This document shows positions 1 through 8,479 of a stretch of DNA of 64,000 nucleotides, in pieces; positions within the stretch are counted from its first letter, which is position 1, and each line of letters begins with the position of its first letter. Both the position numbers and the translations under genes were made by a program. Origin of the DNA: JAFGED01 sp964551295 (lineage in GTDB: Bacteria > Chloroflexota > Anaerolineae > B4-G1). The notes under the pieces are model-generated. The model searched no databases. It saw only the letters and a list, made by a program, of their open reading frames with translations, and had not been told where the DNA came from. The DNA lies in the NCBI GenBank assembly GCA_964551295.1, contig CAZKDJ010000001.1, positions 11,517 through 75,516 on the forward strand, read 5' to 3'.

Positions 1-1
1 A

Positions 2-865
2 CCCGCTAGGCCAGCAGGCCAGGTGCACTGCACACAGGGTCAGCAGATCATCGCCGAGCCACTCATAGCCTGTATCACCGAACCACCGACGCAGGCGGTT
101 CCCTCTGGCGACACGTTTACCGTGGTCGTCACCTGGTCCACCGACACGCCGCCGGAGGACGATTACGCCGTGCGTTGGCGGTTGGTACGCAATGGCGTCG
201 CTGCGCTGGAGCACATCGTACCGCTCTCCACATATCCCACGTCCAACTGGCGCGCTGGCGATAGCTTCGAGTCGCGGTACGACCTGCGCATCGATCCCGC
301 CGTGCCCGCGGGCGACTATGACCTGGCGCTCAGCGTCTTCGATCCCGACGGCGACCCGCTCCGGGCCGAGGATGAGGCCGTCGGCACCGTCGAGGTCCTG
401 CACCGCGACCGGCAGTTCGATCTACCGGCGGATATCGGCCACCCGCTCAACCTGACGCTGGGCGATACCATCCACCTGCGCGGGTTCGACCTGGACGCCA
501 CCGAGGGCGCTCCTGGTGACGTGCTGCCCCTGACCCTCTATTGGCAGGGCGACGGCCCCACCGATATCGACTATACCGTCTTTGTGCACCTCGTCGGCCC
601 CGACGGGCTGCCCCACGGCCAATTGGACACCTTCCCCGGCGCAGGCTCCGCCCCTACCACCAGTTGGGCGCCGGGCCAGGTAGTCGTGAACGAGCTTGCC
701 CTGCCCATCGCTGAGGACGCGGCCCCAGGCACGTATCACATCGCCGTCGGGCTGTACGACGCCGCCAGCGGCGGCCGCCCGCCCATTACCGACAGTTCCG
801 GCCAGCGCCTGCCCAACGACCAGGCCATCCTCCCAATCGGAATCAGTGTCGAGGGCAGCCCGTGA
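2..865 (+). CDS. C-terminal part of a membrane glycosyltransferase-like protein (5' end outside window)
   Basis: The reading frame is open to the left edge, so this is the C-terminal end of a longer gene; a GTG at 23 is only an internal codon. The visible 280 residues have no membrane segment and contain two beta-sandwich-like repeats. The second (about residues 165-255) has the pattern VFVHLVGPDG, then TTSWAPGQ, then PGTYHIAVGLYD, which recurs at the C-terminus of the next four proteins. In those neighbours the domain follows a polytopic GT-C type membrane region, so the missing part is probably such a region (inference). The stop overlaps the next start by 4 bp (GTGA), which indicates translational coupling. 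The function of the repeat domain is unknown; an extracytoplasmic carbohydrate-binding or assembly role is possible. Confidence 0.7.
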   Translation, partial: PARPAGQVHCTQGQQIIAEPLIACITEPPTQAVPSGDTFTVVVTWSTDTPPEDDYAVRWRLVRNGVAALEHIVPLSTYPTSNWRAGDSFESRYDLRIDPAVPAGDYDLALSVFDPDGDPLRAEDEAVGTVEVLHRDRQFDLPADIGHPLNLTLGDTIHLRGFDLDATEGAPGDVLPLTLYWQGDGPTDIDYTVFVHLVGPDGLPHGQLDTFPGAGSAPTTSWAPGQVVVNELALPIAEDAAPGTYHIAVGLYDAASGGRPPITDSSGQRLPNDQAILPIGISVEGSP

Positions 866-3800
866 GCAAATCTCCAATCTCCAATCTCCAATCTCTGCTC
901 CCAATACTCACTGTCGGCCTTTTATGCGCCGTCGCCCCCCTGCTCCGCGCCGACGTCCCCTGCACCCACGACGGCGGCCTGCACTACTACCGCGTCGTCG
1001 CTATGCGCCAGGCCTTGAACGACGGCATCCCGTTCACCCGCTACCTGCCCGACCTGGCCTTTGGCTACGGCTTTCCGTTCTTCAACTATCGCGCGCCGGT
1101 GTCATACTATCTGACCCTGGCATTGTTCCTGATCGGGTTTGCACTGCCCACGGCCATGAAACTGGTCTACGTCACCAGCATTCTGGGCTCCGCCATCTCG
1201 GCCTATCTGCTGGCCCGCGACCTGTTCGGACCGCGGGCCGGGCTGGTCGCCGCCGTCGCCTATGCCTACGCACCCTACCAGTTCCTCAACGCCCTCACGC
1301 GCGGCAACGCCCCCGAATCACTGGCGCTGGCGCTGTTGCCCCTGATCCTGTGGGCCTTTCGCCGCCTGGTACTGACCGGTCGCCGGCGCTGGTTTCTGGT
1401 CAGCGTCGGCTCCCTGGCCACCCTGTACCTGACCCACAATATCTCCAGCTTGCTCTTTACCCCCTTCCTCATCGCCTATCTGCTGATGCTGTGGCTGGTC
1501 TGCCGCCGAAAGGGACACTGGATGATCACCGGGGGTGCATTTGTCCTGGCATTGGGGCTGACCGCCTTCTTCTGGGCGCCGGCCATCCTGGAGAAAGACT
1601 GCGTCCAGCTCGAGGCCTCCCGCGCCAATCGCAACAACGACTTTCACTACAACTTTCTGGGCCTGGCCGAGATCCTGGCGCCACCCCGGCCGGTGGACAC
1701 CTCGCTGCTCAACCCACCTATGCGAGTCCACCTGGGACTGGCACCCGCCGTCCTGGCCGCGATCGGGCTCGCCGTCGGTCTCCTGCGCCAACTTGACCGC
1801 GAGCGAAAGGCCACGCTCATCTTTTTCGCCTTCGCCGCCGTCGCGATGATCTGGATGAGCACCGGAGCGTCCCTCTGGATATGGAAGCACCTGCCTCTCA
1901 TCTCCTTCGTCCAATTCCCGTGGCGCTTTATCGGCCGCGCCGCCCTGCCCATCGCCATCCTGGCTGGTGTCGCCGCCGCTCACAAACCAAATCAAACGAC
2001 CAACAAAATCTCGCATCACGCATCACGCATCACGTCAAGCAACCGCAGGTTGCCCGCATCACGTTTTACGCCCACTGTCCTTATAGCTCTCCTGATCATC
2101 ACCGCCTTCCCCGTCACCTATCCGCTCCGCGGCTATTGCCAAGCGGACCCCGCATCCCCTACCATCGCGGACCTCTTCGCTTACGAGCACCGGCCCGGAG
2201 GCCTCGTCGGCGCTGACCCCACGGGATCCTACTTTCCTAAGTGGGTCAAGCAAAAGCCCCGTGGATCGCCGCTGGAGGCACAGTACGCCGCCGGTGGGCC
2301 GGTCGCCCGCTTCGAGGAGAGCGCCATACCCAAAGATGCCTCCGTCGTCGAGGCCGACTATGGCCCCAACCGCGCCCGCGTCGTGGTCGAAACTCCGGTC
2401 CCGTTCCGCGCCCGCTACCTGGCCTTTTACTTCCCCGGCTGGCGCGTCACCATAGATGGTCAACCGGTTGCCATCACCCCCACCGACCCTGAAGGCTTGA
2501 TCTCCTTCGACGTACCCGCCGGCCAACACACCGTCGCCGTCCGCTTCGGTGAGACCCCCCTGCGCTTCACCTGCGACGTCATTTCCCTCCTCAGCCTCGC
2601 CATCCTCATCATCACTACAACTCGTTACTCACAAATCTCCAATCTCCAATCTCCAATCTCCCAACCCGCGCCTACAGATTCACCAGCATTCATCGTTCAC
2701 TGCTCATTGTTCACCGCCGCACTGCTCCTCCTGGCCTTCAAACTCGCCATCGTCGATCGAACCGACACCATCTTCCGCCGTCCCACCTTGCAGCCCGATG
2801 CCACGCTGCCCGGCGTCCAGCACCCGCTGAACCAGCGCTACGCCGATGGCTTGACCCTCATCGGCTACGATCAGGACCGGGGGACGATGCCCGCCGACGG
2901 CGTGCTGCGCGTCGACCTGTACCTGACCGCGTACGCCCAACCCAACGCCCGCTACCAGAGCGTGATTCACTTGATCGGCCCCGATGGACTGCGCTGGAGT
3001 CAAGCCGACACCTTCCGCCCCCGCGGCTACACCAGCTATCCCTACACGACCATCTGGTCGCCGGAGGTTTATGCGCTGGACAGCCACGAGGTCGAGCCCC
3101 TGTCCGGCACGCCGCCGGGCACCTACGACGTCGTGCTGACCGTTTTCGACAAGGACACCCTGGCGCCGCTTTCAGCGCTAAACGAACAAGGCCAACCTGC
3201 CGCACCCGAGCTGACGCTGGGACAGGTCACCTTGACCCGGCCCCACCCCCGCCCAGCGGGACTATCCGGACACAACCGTCTTGGTCTGCAAATGGGAGAC
3301 TTGACGCTGCTGCTTGCCGATTTCAACACCGACCAAGCTGCCACCGGCGACCCCGTCTTTCTCACCACATTCTGGCAAGCCGACGAGCGATCTACCGAGG
3401 ATGTTACCTTTCACCTCACCCTCATCGCCGCTGACAGCTCGCCCGTCGCCGAGTACGCCCTTCCGCCCACAGGTGCTTGGTACCCTACGGCCTCGTGGCA
3501 ACCCGGCGACGTATGGCGCGGCCAGCACCTGTTCCACCTACCTGCCAACCTCGACAGCGGCGACTACACCTGGCAAATCTCCCTGCCACCCAATTACCAA
3601 TCTACCAATCTACCATCCACCCTCCACATCACCGCTCCGCCCCACACCTTCACCCCTCCCACACTCCCACACACACTCACCGCCACCCTGGGAGAAACCG
3701 CCACACTCGTCGGCTTTGGCCTGGCAAGTGAAATGCGATCCGGGAGCACGCTGACCGTCACCCTCGTCTGGCGAGCGGAGGAGACGCCCGCCACCTCCTA

Positions 3801-4065
3801 CCGCGTTTTCCTGCACCTGCTCGACGCCGAGGGTAACCTGGTGGTCCAATCCGACGGCGTGCCCGCCGGCTGGACGCGTCCTACCACCGGCTGGCTGCCC
3901 GGCGAATACATCACCGATACCCACACGCTCACCATCCCACCCGCAGCGGCGCCGGGCGAGTACACGCTACAGGCCGGTATGTACGTCCCCGGCAACGCTC
4001 GCCTCACCACCGACGATGGCTGCGACGCGGTTCGCCTAACCATTCTGATATTGGACGGTCGATGA
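862..4065 (+). CDS. Large polytopic membrane protein with PTPS-related membrane domain and three C-terminal beta-sandwich repeats
   Basis: 1067 residues from a GTG that overlaps the upstream stop. Residues 1-370 form about ten membrane segments, with an early outside loop containing THDGGLHYYR and LAFGYGFPFFNYR. This resembles the membrane domain family called 6-pyruvoyl-tetrahydropterin synthase-related, a GT-C-like fold. A soluble stretch follows, then two more membrane segments (about 566-640), then three beta-sandwich repeats (about 675-770, 800-890, 960-1060); the last has the VFLHLLDAEG signature. It probably transfers a lipid-linked sugar to an outside acceptor (inference). Three short, low-complexity tandem heptamer repeats lie in frame inside the coding sequence and add hydrophilic residues such as SPISNLQSP at the N-terminus and between membrane blocks. 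The 3' end overlaps the next gene by 4 bp (ATGA). Confidence 0.8.
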   Translation: MSKSPISNLQSLLPILTVGLLCAVAPLLRADVPCTHDGGLHYYRVVAMRQALNDGIPFTRYLPDLAFGYGFPFFNYRAPVSYYLTLALFLIGFALPTAMKLVYVTSILGSAISAYLLARDLFGPRAGLVAAVAYAYAPYQFLNALTRGNAPESLALALLPLILWAFRRLVLTGRRRWFLVSVGSLATLYLTHNISSLLFTPFLIAYLLMLWLVCRRKGHWMITGGAFVLALGLTAFFWAPAILEKDCVQLEASRANRNNDFHYNFLGLAEILAPPRPVDTSLLNPPMRVHLGLAPAVLAAIGLAVGLLRQLDRERKATLIFFAFAAVAMIWMSTGASLWIWKHLPLISFVQFPWRFIGRAALPIAILAGVAAAHKPNQTTNKISHHASRITSSNRRLPASRFTPTVLIALLIITAFPVTYPLRGYCQADPASPTIADLFAYEHRPGGLVGADPTGSYFPKWVKQKPRGSPLEAQYAAGGPVARFEESAIPKDASVVEADYGPNRARVVVETPVPFRARYLAFYFPGWRVTIDGQPVAITPTDPEGLISFDVPAGQHTVAVRFGETPLRFTCDVISLLSLAILIITTTRYSQISNLQSPISQPAPTDSPAFIVHCSLFTAALLLLAFKLAIVDRTDTIFRRPTLQPDATLPGVQHPLNQRYADGLTLIGYDQDRGTMPADGVLRVDLYLTAYAQPNARYQSVIHLIGPDGLRWSQADTFRPRGYTSYPYTTIWSPEVYALDSHEVEPLSGTPPGTYDVVLTVFDKDTLAPLSALNEQGQPAAPELTLGQVTLTRPHPRPAGLSGHNRLGLQMGDLTLLLADFNTDQAATGDPVFLTTFWQADERSTEDVTFHLTLIAADSSPVAEYALPPTGAWYPTASWQPGDVWRGQHLFHLPANLDSGDYTWQISLPPNYQSTNLPSTLHITAPPHTFTPPTLPHTLTATLGETATLVGFGLASEMRSGSTLTVTLVWRAEETPATSYRVFLHLLDAEGNLVVQSDGVPAGWTRPTTGWLPGEYITDTHTLTIPPAAAPGEYTLQAGMYVPGNARLTTDDGCDAVRLTILILDGR
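869..896 (+). repeat. Tandem heptamer repeat (AATCTCC)4, in-frame
   Basis: Four head-to-tail copies of AATCTCC (the last ends in T) form codons 3 to 12 of the gene starting at 862. The same unit recurs at 2634-2661 and, as a variant on the other gene orientation, at 36787-36807. Confidence 0.85.
2014..2034 (+). repeat. Tandem heptamer repeat (CATCACG)3, in-frame
   Basis: Three perfect CATCACG units sit inside the gene 862-4065, between membrane-coding blocks. They encode a hydrophilic Ser/His/Arg-rich stretch that the neighbouring paralogues lack. Confidence 0.85.
2634..2661 (+). repeat. Tandem heptamer repeat (AATCTCC)4, in-frame
   Basis: Second in-gene copy of the AATCTCC heptamer array. 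It encodes QISNLQSPIS, between a membrane segment near residue 580 and the next near residue 620. Confidence 0.85.
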
Positions 4066-6494
4066 ACGGCAAATCCAAGCGCTGGTTCGTCTTAATACTG
4101 ATCATCTACGGCCTCGCGGCCGTGGTGATGACCTGGCCGGTCTCCGCCCAACTGGGGACGCACCTGCCCGGCGGCGGGGACGACGTGTGGGTGCACCAGT
4201 GGACGTTCTGGTGGGTCAAGGAATCCATCGTCAAGGGCTACAACCCGCTTTACACCCACCTGCTCTTCCACCCCGAAGGCGTGTCGCTGGCCACGCACAA
4301 CTTTGCCTGGCTCAACATCGCCGCCTGGCTGCCCCTGCAAGCAATCATCGGTAGTAACGCCGCCTACAGCCTGCTCTTTATCGCCACCTTCGCCCTGAAC
4401 GGCTTTTCGATGTACTTGCTGGCCCGCGAGCTAACCGGCTCACCGCCCGCCGCCTTCGTCGGCGGGTTGATCTATGGTTTCTGGCCCTACACGCTGTCCC
4501 ACTACGGCCATCCCAACATGATGCTCACCTGCTGGGTGCCCCTGGCGCTCCGCTACCTGCACCGCACGCTGGAAAGTAAACGCACGCGCGACGCACTGCT
4601 GGCCGCCCTGTTCCTGGCCCTGACCGGGATCACGCGCTGGCAACTGCTGGTGATGGGGGGCGTAGTGGTTCTCCTCTACCTGGCCTATCGCTGCCTGGTG
4701 GATAGGAAATGTCGAACCTGGCGTATCCCGGGCCTGTTAGCGCTGACGGGGCTCGTCGCCGGCGCGCTGATGGCCCCCCTGGCGATCCCCGTGGCCAGCG
4801 CCTACCTGACCCAGCCCAGCCCGGAGGATGCCGTCACCGACGAAACCCGCACCGGGCAGACCGACCTGCTGGCCTACGTCCTGCCCAGCCGCAACCACCC
4901 GCTGTGGAGCGACGCGGCGGCGCGGGTCTATGACAATTTCATCGACAACAAGGTCTACGTCGCCTTCGTGGGCTACACGACGCTGGCCCTGGCCCTGTGG
5001 GGAAGCGTGAAACGCTGGAGGCAGGCGCGCTTTTGGCTCCTGGCGGCGGCGGTCTATGTGCTGCTGGCCCTGGGGCCCCAATTGCGGCTCAACGGGCAGC
5101 TCTACCCGCAGGTCCCCATGCCCTATCGGCTGGTGGGCGACCTGTGGTTCGTCCAGATCCTGCGCAAACCCGACCGCTTCAACGTCTTCCTGGGGCTCCC
5201 GCTGGGGATGCTGGCGTCTTGGGGGGTGGCGGCCCTCTTGCCCAAACACCGCAAGTGGAGAGCGGCCTTGCTGGCTGGCGCGCTGGGCCTGCTGATCCTG
5301 CGCGAGTACGCCCTGATGCCCTACCCCATCGCACGTCCCGCCGTACCTGCCTGGTACAACCAGTTGGCGCAGGAACCCGGCGACTTTGCCGTGCTCGACC
5401 TGCCGATGGACACCCGCTCCTTCGACAAGCACTATGGCTTCTACCAGACTGTCCACGGCAAGCCGCTGGTGGAGGGGCACGTCTCTCGCCCGCCTCAGAA
5501 GGCGTTTGCTTTCCTTGAGGAGAACGAACTTATCAGCGCTTTTACCCAAGAGGAGCAGCTACGCGCCCAGCCCGAGATGACCGTCAACCTGGAGCCGCTG
5601 GCCGAAGCCGACATCGGCTACGTCGTCGTCCACAAGCAGTTCCTGGCTCCCGACCTCACCGCCGATTGGATGTACGCACTAGCCGCGCGCCCCGTCCACG
5701 ATGACGCTGAGATAGCCGCGTTCACAACCCGGCCAGAGACCGGCGTGCACTTTGAGGCGGCGCACAACTTTGACGGGCTCGTCCTGGCCCAGGCCATCGT
5801 TGAATCCGGCCCTCCACTCGTGCTCGAAACCCACTGGCAGTCGCCGGAGCGGCAAACCGTCACGATCTCGATGCGGACGGCAGGCCAAGATGCCGTACCA
5901 TTCCACACTCAGACGCTGGCGGTGGACGAAGGGTTCTCGGTCGTGCGCGTGCAACTCGCCCCGCCGCTGCCCATGCCGGCGGGCGAGGTCGAAATCCTGC
6001 TCGAGGCCAACGGCGAATCATACGTCCTGCCGCAGCGGCTGTTCCCCACCTCCGAAGGCTGGACCGCCGCCCGGCTCTGGCCCGACGTGACTTGGGACGA
6101 CGCCATCACGCTGCGCTCCGCCGATTGGCACCGACTGGCCAACACCCTCATCGTCGATCTGCAATGGGAGTCGCTTCAGCCCATCGAGGCAGATGCCAAA
6201 TTCTTCGTCCACCTGCTGGAAGACGACGGCGCGCTGGTCGCCCAATACGACGGCATGCCGGGCAACTGGGCTCATCCAACGTCCACGTGGGATGCAGGCG
6301 AGTGGTTCCGCGACCAGGCCCCGGTCGATCTGCAGGGCGTGCCGGCGGGCAGCTACCGGCTCACCGTCGGCTGGTACTGGCCCGACTCCGGCCAGCGCCT
6401 ACCCGGCGCCGACGCATCGGATACATCACTGCTCGACGGTGTCCTCCCACTGGGTCGCGTGGAGATTCCCGGGGCGCGGGAGGGATCACGATGA
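4062..6494 (+). CDS. GT-C type membrane glycosyltransferase-like protein with C-terminal beta-sandwich domain
   Basis: 810 residues. About residues 1-420 are polytopic. The first outside loop carries GGGDDVWVHQWTFWW, an acidic pair in the place where GT-C glycosyltransferases keep their catalytic Asp/Glu. Residues 430-680 are soluble, and the C-terminus (about 690-795) is the shared domain with FFVHLLEDDG and HPTSTWDAGEW. The likely role is transfer of a sugar from a polyprenyl-phosphate donor on the outer face of the membrane; donor and acceptor cannot be told from sequence. The ATG overlaps the preceding stop and its own stop overlaps the next ATG, so it sits in the middle of a translationally coupled operon. 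Confidence 0.75.
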   Translation: MNGKSKRWFVLILIIYGLAAVVMTWPVSAQLGTHLPGGGDDVWVHQWTFWWVKESIVKGYNPLYTHLLFHPEGVSLATHNFAWLNIAAWLPLQAIIGSNAAYSLLFIATFALNGFSMYLLARELTGSPPAAFVGGLIYGFWPYTLSHYGHPNMMLTCWVPLALRYLHRTLESKRTRDALLAALFLALTGITRWQLLVMGGVVVLLYLAYRCLVDRKCRTWRIPGLLALTGLVAGALMAPLAIPVASAYLTQPSPEDAVTDETRTGQTDLLAYVLPSRNHPLWSDAAARVYDNFIDNKVYVAFVGYTTLALALWGSVKRWRQARFWLLAAAVYVLLALGPQLRLNGQLYPQVPMPYRLVGDLWFVQILRKPDRFNVFLGLPLGMLASWGVAALLPKHRKWRAALLAGALGLLILREYALMPYPIARPAVPAWYNQLAQEPGDFAVLDLPMDTRSFDKHYGFYQTVHGKPLVEGHVSRPPQKAFAFLEENELISAFTQEEQLRAQPEMTVNLEPLAEADIGYVVVHKQFLAPDLTADWMYALAARPVHDDAEIAAFTTRPETGVHFEAAHNFDGLVLAQAIVESGPPLVLETHWQSPERQTVTISMRTAGQDAVPFHTQTLAVDEGFSVVRVQLAPPLPMPAGEVEILLEANGESYVLPQRLFPTSEGWTAARLWPDVTWDDAITLRSADWHRLANTLIVDLQWESLQPIEADAKFFVHLLEDDGALVAQYDGMPGNWAHPTSTWDAGEWFRDQAPVDLQGVPAGSYRLTVGWYWPDSGQRLPGADASDTSLLDGVLPLGRVEIPGAREGSR

Positions 6495-8398
6495 CCGGGC
6501 GCCGTTGGGCAACTATCGTCTACTGGGGGTTGTGGGGGTTAGCCGTGACGCTGTACCTGGCGTGGCCGCTGACCCACCTGCAGGCCTACGCCTGGAGCAA
6601 CGACGAAGGGCTGTACGTCCAGCGAGCGGCTTTGGCCAACGCCCGTTACCCTCTGTACTCGGAGACCTTTTTCAACAAACCGCCCCTCTTTATCTGGATT
6701 CTGCAGGCCGCCTTCCGCCTAGCCGGCCCCACCCTGACCGTGGCCCGCCTGACCAGCCTAAGCCTGACCCTGTGTGGGTTCATCGCCCTGGGAACTATCG
6801 CGGGGCGACTCTGGGGCCGCTGGGCGGGACTGACCGCCGCCGCTATCCTCCTGGCTCTGCCGGAGGTGCCCGTCCGCGCCCACGCGGTGACCAGCGATCT
6901 GCCCGCGCTGGCCTTTGCCCTCGCCGCCCTGGGGACGGCCCTGGCTTTTCGCCGCTACGGGCAGCGGGCCTGGGTGGCAATCTCGGGGGCAGCCTTTGCC
7001 GCGACGTTGGCGATCCACCCCATGCTGATGTACACCGGGCTGCCGCTGCTGGCGATCCTGCTTCTTCCGTCCCACTATCTGCCCGCCGAAGCGAGGCAGC
7101 GGGCCAATTGGCGCGACCTGGCCGCGTTCGCCGGCGTGGGGGCTGGACTTGGCCTGATCGTGTTGCTCGCCATCGACCGGGAGGCGGCCTTCACCTGGAT
7201 ATTCGGATACAACGTCCGCACAGCTTCCGACACCCCCCTGGCCACGTGGGGCGCGAACTGGGTCCAGATGATCGGCTATCTGAGACAGCGCTGGACGCTG
7301 GTAGCGCTGGCGGCGACGAGCGTGATCCTATTGGCCGTCGAACCGCGCGCCCGCCGTGGATTGGCAGTCGTGGCGACCTGGTTCCTGGCGACCGCGGTCA
7401 CGCTCGTGGTATGGTCGCCGGTTTGGGTACACTACCTGCTGTTCCTGACCCTGCCCATGGTCGCCGCCAGCGGCGGAGGACTGGCCGTCTTGGGAACGTG
7501 GGTCGTCGCTGTCTGCCGGGGCAAGCACCGCTTGACGCCCTGGCGCGCGGCGCTGGTCGGGCCGATGCTCGCCGGCGTCATCGCCATGGCCGTGCACCGC
7601 TTCGGTGAGACGATGCCGTACCTCACGGGAGAGCCAGAATGGGCAGAGGACCGGACGGCCGCGCGGGAACTCTTGCGGGCGGCCGTCCCGCCGGACCGGC
7701 TCGTCGCCACCGACGACCCCCTGCTGGCCTTTGCCGCCGGCCGGCTGGTAGCCCCGCCGTTGACAGAAGCGTCGCACAAGCAAATTGACTCGGGACTTTT
7801 GACCACGGGGAAAGCCATCGAAAGTGTCCTCCGATATCGGACGCCCATCGTCCTGTTCGCCACGGGACGTCTGGAGCGCCTTCCCAGCTTTGAATCGTGG
7901 GTCTCGGCCGTGGCGGCGGGCCGTGACGATCTCGGCCGCCTACGCGCCTATCACCTGCATCACCCGCTTGCGCCTTCCCGTTCCGTCGAATCGTCCCTGG
8001 GCGATGAGATCGCCCTGCGCGGGTACAGCCTCTCACGCGACGAGCTACAGGCCGGAGACACCCTGACCGTCACGCTGTTCTGGGAACGCACTGGATTGAT
8101 GGACAACGACTACCACGTATTCGTCCACCTGGCCGACGAGGAAGAGCGTGTCTGGGGCCAGCACGACGGTCAGCCAATCCTGGGCGCACATCCAACCAGC
8201 CAGTGGGCCATGGGCGTGGTGCTCCCCGATCCGCATCCCCTGCAGATCGACCTCCAGGCTCCGGCGGGCACATACGACCTGGTCGTCGGCATGTACCGGT
8301 GGCCATCGCTGGAACGGCTGCCGGCCGCCCGTCCCGAAGGCAATCGTTGGCCTGATGATCGCATTACACTGACAACGCTAGAGGTCAGCGCCCGCTGA
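6491..8398 (+). CDS. Glycosyltransferase family 39 / ArnT-like membrane protein with C-terminal beta-sandwich domain
   Basis: 635 residues from the ATG at 6491, which overlaps the previous stop by 4 bp; the same frame is open further upstream but that stretch lies inside the preceding gene. The N-terminus is a membrane helix followed by AWSNDEGLYVQRA and a loop with FNKPPLFIW, the typical arrangement of dolichyl/undecaprenyl-phosphate mannose-protein transferase relatives, in which the Asp-Glu pair is catalytic. About ten to eleven helices span residues 8-370. After a linker, residues 530-625 form the shared domain with YHVFVHLADEEE and HPTSQWAMG. It is likely an undecaprenyl-phosphate-sugar dependent glycosyltransferase; the substrate is unknown. 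Confidence 0.8.
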   Translation: MTGRRWATIVYWGLWGLAVTLYLAWPLTHLQAYAWSNDEGLYVQRAALANARYPLYSETFFNKPPLFIWILQAAFRLAGPTLTVARLTSLSLTLCGFIALGTIAGRLWGRWAGLTAAAILLALPEVPVRAHAVTSDLPALAFALAALGTALAFRRYGQRAWVAISGAAFAATLAIHPMLMYTGLPLLAILLLPSHYLPAEARQRANWRDLAAFAGVGAGLGLIVLLAIDREAAFTWIFGYNVRTASDTPLATWGANWVQMIGYLRQRWTLVALAATSVILLAVEPRARRGLAVVATWFLATAVTLVVWSPVWVHYLLFLTLPMVAASGGGLAVLGTWVVAVCRGKHRLTPWRAALVGPMLAGVIAMAVHRFGETMPYLTGEPEWAEDRTAARELLRAAVPPDRLVATDDPLLAFAAGRLVAPPLTEASHKQIDSGLLTTGKAIESVLRYRTPIVLFATGRLERLPSFESWVSAVAAGRDDLGRLRAYHLHHPLAPSRSVESSLGDEIALRGYSLSRDELQAGDTLTVTLFWERTGLMDNDYHVFVHLADEEERVWGQHDGQPILGAHPTSQWAMGVVLPDPHPLQIDLQAPAGTYDLVVGMYRWPSLERLPAARPEGNRWPDDRITLTTLEVSAR

Positions 8399-8404
8399 GG
8401 GGCA

Positions 8405-8432
8405 TTGCGCTATCTCGAGATCGTGCTATACT
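8405..8432 (+). promoter_or_regulatory. Promoter with extended -10 for the gene at 8480
   Basis: TTGCGC (8405-8410), a 16-bp spacer and TATACT (8427-8432) preceded by TGC, an extended -10. It sits 7 bp after the previous stop and would give a leader of about 40 nt before the ATG at 8480. This argues against the in-frame TTG at 8405 as start, since that codon is the -35 box. Confidence 0.5.
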
Positions 8433-8479
8433 CCGCCGCACGCAAGCGGGTCATCCCACCCAAGACAAGACACTTGCCT

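Noticed and set aside
869..2661. Heptamer repeats as a CRISPR-like array
   Set aside because: Units are 7 bp, directly adjoining and without spacers, and lie in coding sequence.
4737..5549. 270-residue minus-strand frame inside the glycosyltransferase gene
   Set aside because: Shadow frame rich in Gln, Arg and Gly; the plus-strand gene has clear membrane helices.
8405..8479. TTG start at 8405 for the fifth membrane protein
   Set aside because: The codon is part of a likely -35 box and the added 25 residues are polar and without signal-like features; the ATG at 8480 leads straight into the first helix.
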